From NCBI GenBank assembly GCA_020466095.1, contig CM035806.1, positions 64,963,587-65,027,586 on the forward strand: a stretch of 64,000 bases of DNA. Reading direction: 5' to 3'. This stretch comes from Chlorops oryzae (Eukaryota; Arthropoda; Insecta; Diptera; Chloropidae). The notes under the pieces are model-generated. The model had not been told where the DNA came from, made no database searches, and was given only the letters and a program-made list of their open reading frames with translations. A program made the position numbers and the translations under genes. Shown piece after piece: positions 44,571 to 57,200 of this stretch; the first letter of the stretch is position 1; the number at the start of each line of letters is the position of its first letter.

Positions 44571-44849
44571 ATGGGCTGCGGATCTCTGCGGCCTTTGCTT
44601 AAATTAACTTTCAGGCACCATACACGAAAAACATCCAGGCAGAAAACAATGCATGATTTCATGAACCAGTTATTTGTGTCGTCCGACCCAGAAATATCCT
44701 TCTTATCTAGCGGTACTCTCAAATATTCAAAAAATAACAATTCTATCGATGATAAAGTATTGAGTTTACTTCAAGAGAAAGAATTGGACGTACTCACTGA
44801 TTCTGTGAGCTCTGTGAGATTCCGAATAGAAACCAGACCTGTTAAATAA
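44571..44849 (+). CDS. Small unrecognised ORF whose 3' end is a transposon insertion
   Basis: From ATG 44571 the product starts MGCGSLRPLLKLTFRHHTRK and continues with mixed charged and serine-rich sequence (LFVSSDPEISFLSSGTLKYS; DDKVLSLLQEKELDVL) to ...RIETRPVK. The last four residues and the TAA lie inside the foldback element that starts at 44834. Reading across the excised element gives ...RIETVV and a TAG at 45823-45825, so the original protein would have been 90 aa. The flanks (44300-44570, 45826-45990) are AT-rich, with AATAAA at several places downstream. It may be a genuine small gene, an exon, or a fragment of an unknown repeat; function unknown. Confidence 0.45.
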   Translation: MGCGSLRPLLKLTFRHHTRKTSRQKTMHDFMNQLFVSSDPEISFLSSGTLKYSKNNNSIDDKVLSLLQEKELDVLTDSVSSVRFRIETRPVK

Positions 44850-45807
44850 TGATTATTTAATTAATGATTAATTAATCAGATTATTTTTTTCTTATGAGTG
44901 AAATAGTGATTATTTAATGATTATTTTTATATGACCTATATTAATCAATGATTGCGATTACCAAATAATCATGAAATAACCAGGATTATTTCAGATTAAT
45001 AAAAAAAATCAGAAAAAATCAAAAAATAATCAAAAAAATAATCCCGATTAATTTTAGATTATTTTTGAATATTTTTGATTTTTTTTTTTATTATTTTGGA
45101 TTTTTCGTGATTATTTTTGGGTTTTTTGATTTTTTTTGATTATTTTTGATTTGTTCTGATTTTTTATTAATTTTAATTATTTTCAATTTGTAATTGAATA
45201 ACATCGTTTTTCCAAAGTTTCCCTATAGTCCGTGGGACCGGCGGCGATGTCATAGGCAAGGACATATGGGCCCCTCGCTGTACTACATTTAATTATATTC
45301 AATTTCTAATTGAATAACATCGCAATGTAAAATTCGCCTCTCGAAAGTATTGCCGGTGGTTTGACGAGGGGTGGTCCTAACCACAGGTCGGTGAATTCAC
45401 TTGTCCGGTGCCGGTCCCACGGACTATAGGGAAACTTTGGAAAAACGATGTTATTCAATTACAAATTTAAAATAATTAAAATTAATAAAAAAAAATCAGA
45501 ACAAATCAAAAATAGTCAAAAAAAAAATCAAAAAACCCAAAAATAATCCGGAAAAATCAAAAATAATCAAAAAAACTCAAAAATATTCAAAAATAATCTA
45601 AAATTAATCGGGATTATTTTTTTGATTATTTTTGATTTTTTCTGATTTTTTTCATTAATCTGAAATAGTACTGATTATTTTACGATTATTTGGTAATCGC
45701 AATCATTAATAATCAAAAATTTCAAGAAGTTAAATTAATAATGATTATGGATTAAAAAAAGAACAATAATTCATGATTATTAATCTCAATCGGGATTTAA
45801 CAGGTCG
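44834..45807. mobile_element. hAT-like foldback element, 974 bp, exact 8-bp TSD
   Basis: CAGACCTGTTAAAT at the left and ATTTAACAGGTCG at the right, flanked by ATAGAAAC (44826-44833, 45808-45815). The arms consist of TGATTATTTTTGATTA-like simple sequence and an inverted block TTTCCCTATAGTCCGTGGGA (45220 and 45410-45440) around a loop with GTGGTTTGACGAGGGG. Confidence 0.8.
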
Positions 45808-45989
45808 ATAGAAACTGTTGTATAGCTTACCTTATGAATATAAATTTTTTTCTTTAATATTTTTTGTTTCTTTATAAATATATTCAATGAAAGTTGAATA
45901 TTAATTCAAAATAACCAAATAATAAATAAGTTTAATTAACCCTTGCATGCCTAATGTTGCCTAAAAGTGAAATTAGGGCCTGAGAGGGT

Positions 45990-46262
45990 TAACAAAAACT
46001 GGTGTTTACTTATCTGAGATAGAAATGTTGAGAATAACAGCAATCTAAATTTCTTAATCGCCACCGGGAATTAATTCCAGCTAAATGTTCAAAATCGATC
46101 ACTGTGCTATGGCTGGAAACTGTTTTTCTCACTTTATGCCTTTGAATTTCTGCATCTTTCGAATATTCCATTTTGTTAAACAATTTTTCGTGAGCGCAGG
46201 GATTTAAACTTGAGCGTTTCGGATTTCTAAGCGCGCAAGCTATCCACTGCGCCACGGTTAGC
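45990..46262 (-). repeat. tRNA-headed repeat of the shared-body family
   Basis: Minus strand: GTGGCGCAGTGGATAGCTTG (A-box) and CAAGTTTAAATCCCTGCG (B-box), then body ending TTTGAACATTTAGCTGGAA and onward. The linked CCTATAGAAGTTTGGGGTAA block lies just upstream, at 46389-46442. Confidence 0.75.
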
Positions 46263-46524
46263 TCTGATTCATGCGCAACAAATATATTACATTAATGTTT
46301 GAACAAAATTGAACTGTAGACACCTCGTTGACCATGCCAGTAGTTAGTTTCTAATAGATGTGTCTCTCCTCGTGTATCAGTTCTTTTTCCTATACTCAAG
46401 GATTACTAGGTAGGCCGTCAATTTACCCCAAACTTCTATAGGGTTGCGAATATTTGGCCGTGTTTATGCATGTTTCATGCATAATTTTTAGAATAAACTG
46501 AATTTTTTTCAATCTTAGTTGTTT

Positions 46525-46690
46525 TTTGTGCTCTGGGATAGCGTAGGGGATGCGTGCTATGCTCTTGATCCCAGGGTCCGAGGTTCGATTCCCGGCACAG
46601 GCGAAACGGAGTGTAATGTTCCAAGCCTAGCACTGGCCGATTAACGACCTAAGTGGCAGCCACTTCAACCTACCTACCTACCTAGTTGTT
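46525..46690 (+). repeat. tRNA-derived SINE, CTAGGCTTGGAAC family, copy 3
   Basis: Head GGGATAGCGTAGGGGATGCG, B-box GAGGTTCGATTCCCGG, body GGAGTGTAATGTTCCAAGCC, tail (CCTA)n at 46670-46684. Complete copy. Confidence 0.85.
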
Positions 46691-46878
46691 TTTTAAGTTT
46701 CAAGAATAGAAATAATCAAAAAATAAAAAAAAAAATAATAAAATCTATTTCTTTTTTTTTCTTTTCTTCCGCACAATTTGTACGCAAAACTTAAATACTC
46801 CAGTTCCTCGTCCTCTCGCGTTTCTTGTCGATGAAGTCGAAGTTCTGCACGTGGAAGAGGGAAATTAAGAGTATTTTC

Positions 46879-47312
46879 TATTGTTCCAACGGATAGTGTA
46901 TCCGGCCGAATGTCGGCTACCGAATAATCGGCTTTCTGGTAGGCCGGATAGTTAATTTTTTAAATATATTTTTCAGATATAAAGCCATATTGAACGGCGT
47001 GGCAACGATCATGAGCGTTGCCGTTTAGTAGAACAAATTTCGAAAGTTATTTATTGATATAGCACACCATTTAGTAGTGGTTGTTTCGAGTCGATGCACC
47101 GAACTGCAATAAAAAATCTCTGAAAATGGAAATTTTCGGTGAAAATTTTATCGGACCTGCATCAGGTTTCCTCCAACCGCTCCATTTTCAAATCTGCATT
47201 CACAGTAAAAATACAATATGGCAAATGTTTTATGAGAGGTATCCGGCGGCCGAATATAGATCCGGTATCCGGCCGGATACCGGCTAGTGGCCGGATATCC
47301 GTTGAAACTCTA
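46879..47312 (+). mobile_element. hAT-type element, TAGTGTTGCAACGG family
   Basis: Starts TATTGTTCCAACGGATAGTG and ends GGATATCCGTTGAAACTCTA. Flanks GTATTTTC and TTATTTTC (7 of 8). The subterminal DNA is rich in CCGGATA words. 434 bp, no ORF. Confidence 0.8.
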
Positions 47313-48263
47313 TTATTTTCCATAAAGAATGCACAAAGACTTGGCACTTAAAGAGGAACGTCAGTTGCTTGTTTCCATCCGAGACGATTTGTCAAATTAA
47401 CAAAAAATAAAATTAAAAATTCTTTGTATGTATATAAATTTATTACAAAATTTCTTAGTTCGATTACATGCGAGGTACAATCTAATTTACAAAGTTTTGT
47501 ATAAAAATTATTTGTTTATAAAAGAAACAATAATCAAAAAATAAGAAGAAGAAGAGGAGGAAAAAGAAATGCCAACATTAAGCAGGACAGAAAATTTAGC
47601 CTAATTAAGTGTAAAAATATAGATGACAGAACAAGACCTTCTGCCGAAATAATTTCAAAATTAATTAAATATTTTTTAAGATGACAAATAGCAATTGCAA
47701 TTAATTTTACAAAAAAATCGATTAATTCAAAAAAATATGTCAAATTACATGAATTTTTACAACAGTAATATAAATAAACACGACACGATATTATTAAATT
47801 ATTAAATTATAAATTTTAAGCTCTTTCACTCTCTATCTCTTTCTCTTCGTCCTTGATTTGAATAAACATGCATACGATTTTTTATTGAAAGCCTAGAATC
47901 ATCACAATCTCTTAAGAAATTCAGTATTTCCGATATTATTTGATTAAAATAAGTGGAAATTATGGACAAATTGCAAAATTCACAGAGACTTGAAGAAGAA
48001 AGTGTAATTGGGTTTGCGTAAAGAATAAAAGGCAGTACGAAGAGGTCACAGTACGAAAATGAGACAAAATAATCTTTAAGCGTTGAGAACTAAGTTAATT
48101 TCCTAAATATTTTATAAACTAATTAAGGTTTTTTTTTTCTTCATATAAATGCCATGATAATTACATAGACTAACGATTTTAAATATAGCATACAAAATAA
48201 CTAAATTTATACAATAGACACACAAAATATTTTGACAACAGATTTAGGGATCTTAAGCGGATG
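47313..48263. other. Region downstream of Cdk4
   Basis: AT-rich; should hold the Cdk4 3'UTR. No other gene or repeat family recognised. Confidence 0.4.
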
Positions 48264-51200
48264 TTAAAGGGGTTCTTGCTGGAAGTATTCGTGCTCTAAA
48301 CATGCTAACGCTGAAGGCCGCTGACGAAAATCATATAAGAGCATTTGCTGTAAATAAAAAAAAATTTATGTGTATATAAAGGCGAATTGATTCGTAAATA
48401 TGATATTTTTTGCACTTTTTTTACACACTTACACTTAGTAAATCATTAGAATATTCACACAACTGCCGGCATAGATCACGCGGTTGTTTTGGCGACCGAG
48501 GTGGAAAGTGTTCACGTGTAAGTGATATCGATTTCGGCCACTGCTGTGCTGACGGACGCCCCGTTAATCTGGAGGATTTTAAATTAAAATGTATTAATTT
48601 TTATGGGACTTATTTGAAATATTATAGCCGTTGAAATACATACTCGAATATGCGATCTAATTGATTTGCTTCCGATGTGCCTGGAAACAGTGCCTTACGT
48701 GAGAACATTTCGGCGATGATGCAACCCGCACTCCAGACATCCACTGAACTATTATAAGTCTGAGCGAGAAGGACTTCGGGGGCACGATACCATAATGTGA
48801 CGACAACCGAGGTAAGCTTTGTTTCGAAGCCATACGTCTTGGCTAAACCGAAATCGGCGATTTTCAAATGCCCCTGCGATGAAATGAGCAGATTCTGAGG
48901 TTTCAAATCCCGGTGGATGATCCGATGTGAGTGCAAGAAGTTGACACCTGTGAGTAGCTCACGCGAAAGGCGCTATTAAAAACAAGAAAACAACATCAGA
49001 ACAGAATCGAATTAGGATTGGAATAGCGTTCTTTTTCAAATACGAAACATACTTGTATCGTGACTGGTGACATTCCTGATTTCGGTAAACGATCCAATAG
49101 GTCAGAGAGATCTTGCTCGAGATGTTCGAAAACCAAAAAGACCATCAATTGAGAATCACGTTCCAGTAATTGACATACTTCAAACAGTCTGCAGAATAAA
49201 TGGTTTGAAAATTATTATTTTGTTTTCTATTTTGTATATGTAGGTAGTAATGAAAAGGGGCATTTTTCTATAGACATTTTTATAGAATATTTCGATTATT
49301 AGACCCGGCGAATTGCGCACTGCTTTCGAAGGAACTAACATAATGCATAAAAAATCAATGACTTAAAAATAGAATCCGCATATAACGACGAACCGTTTTT
49401 AACGACGAAAAATCAACTTAAAGTTAAGTTCGGTTTCATATGTTACATTGTAACAATCAGGCCGTTTTGCGACAGTTCTGAATGACCTATGACCATTATT
49501 ATACTCATATATTATATGAATATCATAAAAATGTTAAAACTGAGTTCCAAGATATTTTGATGAAATTGGTATTTGAACATGTTAAACAAGTAATATGTTA
49601 AAAAATGAATATGTATGATAACTGTATTTTAGAAAATTGTTCTAACCCGAATAAAATCTTTAACGAATTGCGAAATCAAAACCAAAAGAGTAAATTTAAA
49701 CTGGGCAATAAATAGAACGAGAGAAGTGTACTAAGAAATTCATATACATATGTTAATGTATGTTTTATGAAATTCACAAAAAATGAAAACTTGGCAGCAT
49801 CTTTAATCCATTACCGGTAAAATTGGTTTTACCGGCAGGGACTAGCTTGGGTAGCGGTTACGGTAAAGCTAGCAAGTCGGCTTGCCCTGTGGGTAGTGGA
49901 AGCGGTTACGGTAGCGGGGAGTTAAAGGGTAAAACCGGGTAAAGGGTATCGGTAGCGGCAACGGTTTCATTCCTTGCTTTTTTGTACCATAAATATGTGA
50001 AACTGAAATTTTTTTTATTGGTACATTTCTTTCGGTTTTGGTACATTTTTTGGATAGGTTTGGTAGAAAAAAATTAAGGTGAGTGGCAAGCGTGATCATA
50101 AATCCAAGTGGCAGCTCGCACAGCTGTTCAGCTTCTATAACTAGCCACCACATGGCTGTGTGAGTTGGAACATTTAAGAGAGAGCTGACGACAAATTGAC
50201 CATAGCGAACCGGTTCGTCATGATTTTATCTAATGAGTGCAAAACCAGACTGTGGATTGTGGAAATAAAGAAATGAAAAAAATTAATACATATGTGCATA
50301 AAAAAAAAATTAATATAAAAAATAAAACACAATGGCCATGGAGTATTTAATACATATGTAGTGGCCTAATCAGTTTTATTATGAAACTGGTGTGAGTGTA
50401 TGGGTATCGTTGGAAAGCTGTTAACGCATAGATATATGTATGATAACTTTGTAATATATGTATATATGTATGCAACTTGTATGAAAAACTTTAACGATTT
50501 TTTAAAGCGAAATCAAAACCAAAAGAGTAAATTTAAACTGGGAATAAATAGAACAGAGAAGTGTACAAGTAAATTCATATACATATGTTAATGTATGTTT
50601 TATGAAATTCACAAAAAATGAAACTTGGTCCAAGCATCTTTAATCCATTACCGGTAAAATTGGTTTTACCGGCAGGGACTAGCTTGGGTAGCGGTTACGG
50701 TAAAGCTAGCAAGTCGGCTTGCCCTGTGGGTAGTGGAAGCGGTTACGGTAGCGGGGAGTTAAAGGGTAAAACCGGGTAAAGGGTATCGGTAGCGGCAACG
50801 GTTTCATTCCTTGCTTTTTTGTACCATAAATATGTGAAACTGAAATTTTTTTTATTGGTACATTTCTTTCGGTTTTGGTACATTTTTTGGATAGGTTTGG
50901 TAGAAAAAAATTAAGGTGAGTGGCAAGCGTGATCATAAACCAAGTGGCAGCCCGCACAGCTGTTCAGCTTCCTATAACTAGCCACCACATGGCGTGTGGT
51001 GAGTTGGAACATTTAAGAGAGAGCTGACGACAAATTGACCATAGCGAACCGGTTCGTCATGATTTTATCTAATGAGTGCAAAACCAGACTGTGGATTGTG
51101 GAAATAAAGAAATGAAAAAAATTAATACATATGTGCAAAAAAAAAAATTAAATTAAATAAAAAAATAAAAGCACAATGGCCATGGAGTACTTCGTACATA

Positions 51201-54200
51201 CATATGTTGCTTCAGTTTTATGCATGTGATACGTACATATGCATGTGTGCGTGAGTGTGTGTAGTGTTAACGCACTTTTTTAAGGTTGACGGACTTTTGG
51301 AGGGTTTACGGACTTTTGGAGGGTTTACGGACTTTTGAAGGGTTGACGGACGATAACTTTGGTCCAACAAAAAAAAAAAAAAAAACAATCGAAAATAAAT
51401 AACATTTCCACACATTCACACGATGCAGTCATCAAACTCCCAAATTCATTCGAAATGTATCATCAACCTCCATCAAATGCTCCATTTAACTGTTGTACCC
51501 TGCTATGGTCCCACCCGGCCTGTTATTTCCATATACCTACCTACATATGCACATAGAACTATTCGCAACGTTTGTTCTTAATACTCACTTAACGATGTTC
51601 GGATGATCGGAGGCGTTCAAATGCTTGAGCATGGTGATTTCTCGCAGTGTTGACATGGGTACTCCATTATCCGTTAGCGGTATGCGGACCTTTTTTATAG
51701 CAACGATCTGTCCGGTGTGGTTGTCTCTGGCCCGATAGACAGTTCCGTATGCTCCTTTTTTTTTCAATTGTGTTTTGTGTTTTGCATCGTTTCGGTTTTA
51801 TTTTTTATTCGTTTCCAAAGTAATTATTTTTTGTTTATTTTGATTTTGTGTACGCGGCGTTTTTTTTTTTTTTAATTTTTGGTGTTTTTTGGTTTTATTT
51901 TTCATTGGTGGATTCGATGCGGCATGATCAACAGCATTATGCGAAATCGTTGAACCATTTGTTGGTGTTGTTGTTTTTGTTGTCGTTGTGGTTTCCCATT
52001 GTATTTTTTGCGTTTGTGTTTAATAATTTTGTATACGCATCGATCGCCGGGCCAGTGTATAAATGTAAACACATCCGATATGGCAGGACCACCGCAACAT
52101 CGTACGGACCATTGACGGTCAGGTATATAAATATATGAAAGAAAAAGAGAAGAGAAAAAACAAAAAACAATAAATGAAAAAACAATAGGTGAAACGAGCA
52201 ATAAATAAATAGGTTTCAAATGAAGAAGGAAAAAATTATTATAGCAATATAATAATAACAACAACAAAGAGGTCAATGTCATGCAACCGCAGTGCAGCGT
52301 AAATATGTTCAGTTGACTGTGAAGAATTGTGTTTTCCTCTTTTCCTGCACATGAATATTTGGCTGGCATGCTACAGTCAGCATTAGTGTTGCAACGGACA
52401 GTGTATCCGGCCGGATGTCGGTAACCGGATATCCGGCTGGCTTGCGAGGCCGGATATCCAGATATCCGACTGCCGGATAGTTAACTTTTTGTTGTTATAT
52501 ATTTTTCGGCTTTAAAGCCATATTGAAGAAAAAATTTCGAAAGTTATTTTTTGACACAGCACACCTTTTATGTTAGTAGTGCTTGTTTCGAGTGTATGCA
52601 CCGAACTGTAATAAAAAATCTGTAAAAATTGACATTTTCGGTGAAAATTTTATCGGACCTGCACCAGGTTTCCTCCAATCGCCCCATTTTCAAATCTGCA
52701 TTAACAGTAAAAATACAATATGGCAAATGTTTTATGAAAGGTATCCGGCGGCCGAATATAGATCCGGTATCCGGCCGGATACCGGCTGGATATCCGTTGC
52801 AACTCTAGTCAGCATAGCCTAACCAGGTAAATTGTGTTTTTTAAATTTATTATTTTAAATCTATTTGTTTTAAATAATTTTTTTTTATTCGTTTTTGTTT
52901 ATTAAATAATAAAACGACTGATCGACTGTTTTCCTTAGTTTTTTTTTTTTTTGCCCAAGTTGTTCGAATGGTAACCTTCGATCGTCTTGATTACACATTA
53001 TCGTTAAGTAACCAAAAACTCTTTTTCTTCCTTTCCCTCTTCCTTTCTTTCTTTCTTTCTTTCTGTCAGCAGGGAGAATTTCTACGAAACTCGTGTTGAG
53101 CAAATAATGGAAAATGCTGCATCATACCATGAGCCGAATGACGGGCGTTCTTCGATGTCTACAATGAATTTTCACAATTATAAATTGTATGCCGAGGTCA
53201 GGTCGATCAGGTGGCTGTAGGTAATTTGATTTGACCAAGCAGTGATGAACACAAATACTTCGTGAACTAAGGATTGATTAAAAGTAATCATCGAATATTT
53301 CTTTTTAAACTTTTTGTCTTTGATAATATGGAATTGTTGGAAGGCATCAAAATGTAGTTTGCCGAAGTGAATAGAACATCTCTGAGACTACACCGGTTGG
53401 AAACTAAGTACAAAAAAAAAATATACAGTGTACTCTCTCCTTGCGGACACTCCTCTTAAACGTACACTGTTTGGTAATGCTCTCGTATTCCTGACTATGA
53501 AATAATTTCCTCTTAAGTGGACACCACTATTAAGCGGACATATTTTTCGGTCCCGTAGGTGTCCGCTTAAGAGAGAGTACACTGTACTCTGATATACCGC
53601 AAGTACTTGCAAATTTTTTTTTGTTGCATTTTTTATAGATTGGATATTTGAGAATATCATGCTAAAAGGAATTTGAAATTCGAAATAGTTTAGAAGATAA
53701 CACGAAAATCAACAACTAGAAAATTAAAATTTATATACACCTAGCAAGGGCGTAGCGAGAGAAAGAGTGCTTTGGTAGCGCTTATATATGCCACAGTGGT
53801 ATATTGAGAAATTATAAGACATTAACCAAAAACCGAAAAATTCATGACGTCCGATTTCGATGAAAATTTATATATAGAATAAATGAAAAATTCTAAGAAT
53901 TTTGGCACTTAAACTTTTTAAAAATACTGATTACAACTAGTCTAGTTTGGGTCTAGTTCCAAACTGGTCCAAAAAGGACTAGTTGTAATAAGTTTTTTGA
54001 AAAAGTTTTAGTACCAAATTTCTTAGAATTTTTCATTTATTCTATATATAAATTTTCATCGAAATCGAACGTCATGAATTTTTCGGATTTTTTAGGTTTT
54101 TGGTCCAAAACTGTCTAAACTTCTTCGTGCCACCCAATTTTTTTTTCGGTTAATGTCTTATAATTGCTTAATATACCACTGTGGCAAATATAAGCGCTAC

Positions 54201-57200
54201 CAAAGCACTCTTTCTCTAGCTACGCCCTTGACACCCAGCAACCAATTTCGGAGCGCTCATAAATATCCCAGCGGCCAAAATGCTGCCTACAGAAGCAATG
54301 AACCGTTACACATTTCGTAGGCCATAGGCTGTAATGCATACGACCTCATATACCATCCTAGTATAATTTTGTTCGAGCGTGACCGTTTTGTAGAGTGGAC
54401 GCCTACCGCCACCACCACATAAATTAAGCCATTGGCACTCAGTTCGCCTACAATCTCGTATACTTTTTAAGCTATTGGTAGGCAGTTCGCCTACAATCTT
54501 GTATACTTTGTAGCTATGTATTAAGATTCAGGCCCATTACAGTTTCGTATACTTTGTAGGCATTAGACACTATTGGCCGCTGCGATAAGACCTAAATGAG
54601 TTAGAAATATAATATGAAGAAAATATGAGGCTCATAATTATGAGTCCAAAATGAGTTTGAAATACATTTGTAAAAAAAAATAATGATCCTCTTAAAATTA
54701 TAATTTACAACCGCTTTGAGTTGTATGTTTTCCAGTAGATTAGAACCATACAATTTTACTAAATTGTTAATTACAAGTAAATTTTTTATAGCTGTATAGA
54801 GGGATGTGTTCAGGATTTTTGAACTTTTTGGCAATCTGAAGCCAGAGAAATAGCTCCTTATAAACCAAGCTATCAACTTACGTTAAAAATAAATAAACAA
54901 ATGATTTATATCACAATGCCTAAATTAAACGAAAATACATTTGAGATTTTGAGTTGTTAGACTAATAAAATAAAATTGAATTTGACTTTAAGCTTATAAA
55001 GGGAAAGAATCCCTGACTTTCGATTTGGCAAACGCGGTGTCGACGGGTGAGCACAGGACTAGATAGCGAGAGTTCCGATGTTCAAATCCCACAAAGTGCG
55101 AGCAATAAAGTTGAAAGAATTATATTTTAAATTATAAATACGCATGTGATTATAAATAGATATAACTCAAAATTTTTGAGTCTTTTTAAACTCATAAATA
55201 TGAGCACGGAAGGAGTCATATACAACTCTAATATGGACTTCTTCGGTATACGATCTCGGACTCATGTAGGACGACTTTCGCAAGAAGGGAAACACGCTCT
55301 TTATGGCTCCTAAACGAGCTCATTATGAGGGCTAAAACTCGGAATAAGGATTTATTAATGTCTCATTTATGACTTTAAATGTTTGCTGGGTATTAATTCT
55401 GAAATCCATATTTATAAAAATAAAAAAAAAACTATTTTTTACAGCCGTCCGAAGCGATTGGATATCTGTTCGGGAAACGCAAAATTTTGAGTTTCGCTGA
55501 TTTTCTGATTAGTTTGCGATACGTACATCTTAGTTCTGTTTTTGAACGGTGGACAAATTCTAGAAAAAACCGTGTAAAAAATTCAAAAGTAAATAGAAAA
55601 AAATAAATAAATAAATGAAAAGGTCCGAGCTCCCTAACAACATTTCTTAGGGATTTCAATCGAACAGCTTTTTCTCGTCATCCAAGCCAAATGAAATCGT
55701 GATTTATCAAAACCATGTAAACGTAGTTTAAAAGAGAATATTAACCCATTTAAAACCAACACACACGATCCAAGTCTGTCAAAATCCAAGTCTGTCTGCC
55801 GCCATTCATTTCTGCACCTTCTTATACCCGACACAAACTCTGTGTCTAGGGTAGGTGTTTTGAATTTGTGTGTACGTGTTATACCCAGAAACATGAAGAA
55901 ACACGAGATAGACCGTACAAAATATGAACATACCTATATAGAAATGACGAGGTCAGGAGATTCGATTTTGCGATATCTGTCCGTCTGTCTGTCCGTATAC
56001 AGTTTTCTTATCGATGGGTGAACTACCCTGACGAAATTCCGTATGCATACAATATTTGCGGGAATGGACCCGATCGGACCATTTTTAGGGTTACCTCCAG
56101 TCTAGGGTCTGTTATGAAAATCATAAAATCAGCTCTAAGCCCGGAATCTTTCGAGGTATTTGGATAAAATTAGATAAATGAACATATTTTAACGCATAAA
56201 TTGTAATACTTACATAAAAATTGAAAAAGTGGGCGTGGCAAGTGGGCGATTTTCGAAAATTGTCTAAAATTCAAATGGAACTTGAACGAAAGTTGGCATG
56301 TATGCTTCTTCTGTGGTCATAGAAATTGTCACCCAAAATTTTTATTAATTGGTAAATTATTGAGGGTAGTAGGGTCTGTCACAAAAATTACTCTAAAATC
56401 AGAGCTTTTAGAGATATTTCAATGAAACGTCGAATTTCAGTTTATATTTCAGCTTCCAAACAATTTTAAAAGTAGGCGTGGCAAAAGTGCGTTTTTCATA
56501 AAGAAATTAAACAAAAATCGGCTCCTTATTGTCTTGAAAATCTCCCGAATACTTTGTATAATGGGCGTGGTCTTGAAACCAATTTTGAAAAATATTCATC
56601 CTGTATATACTAGTGTTTCAAGGGATAGTGTATTCGGCCGAATGCCGGATATCCGGCTGGTTGCCAGGCCGGAGAACCGGATATCCGGCTGCCGGATATT
56701 TAATTTTTTTTTGTTATATATTTTTCGGGCTTAAGGCCATATTGAACGGCGTAGCAATGATCCTGAGCCTTGCCATTTGGTAACAAAAATTTCGAAAGTT
56801 ATTTTTTGACACAGCACACTTTTTAGTAGTGCTTGTTTCGAGTGGATGCACCGAACTGTAATAAAAGATCTCTAAAAATGGAAATTTTCCGTGAAAATGC
56901 TAGCGGAACTGCATCGGGTTTCCTCCAATCGCTCCATTTTCAAATCTGCATTCATAGTACAAATACAATATAGCAACTGTTTAATGTGAAGTATCCGGCG
57001 GCCGGATATAGATGGTATACTAAATTTAAGGCCGGATACCGGATAGTGGCCGGATATCCGTTGCAACTCTACTGTATATCTGTGCCGGGTATTGCATTGT
57101 CAGGTTCGCCTAATCATAACACCCTTACTCGCTTTTAAGATGGCTCTGACGAGGAAAGTTTAATTGTTCTCAGGTACAGCGGCTGTAAATGGGCTAAATA

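Noticed and set aside
49869..50957. Two similar minus-strand ORFs of about 85-94 codons in Cdk4 intron 2
   Set aside because: They come from the duplicated intronic repeat and have no recognisable domain. Their similarity reflects the duplication.
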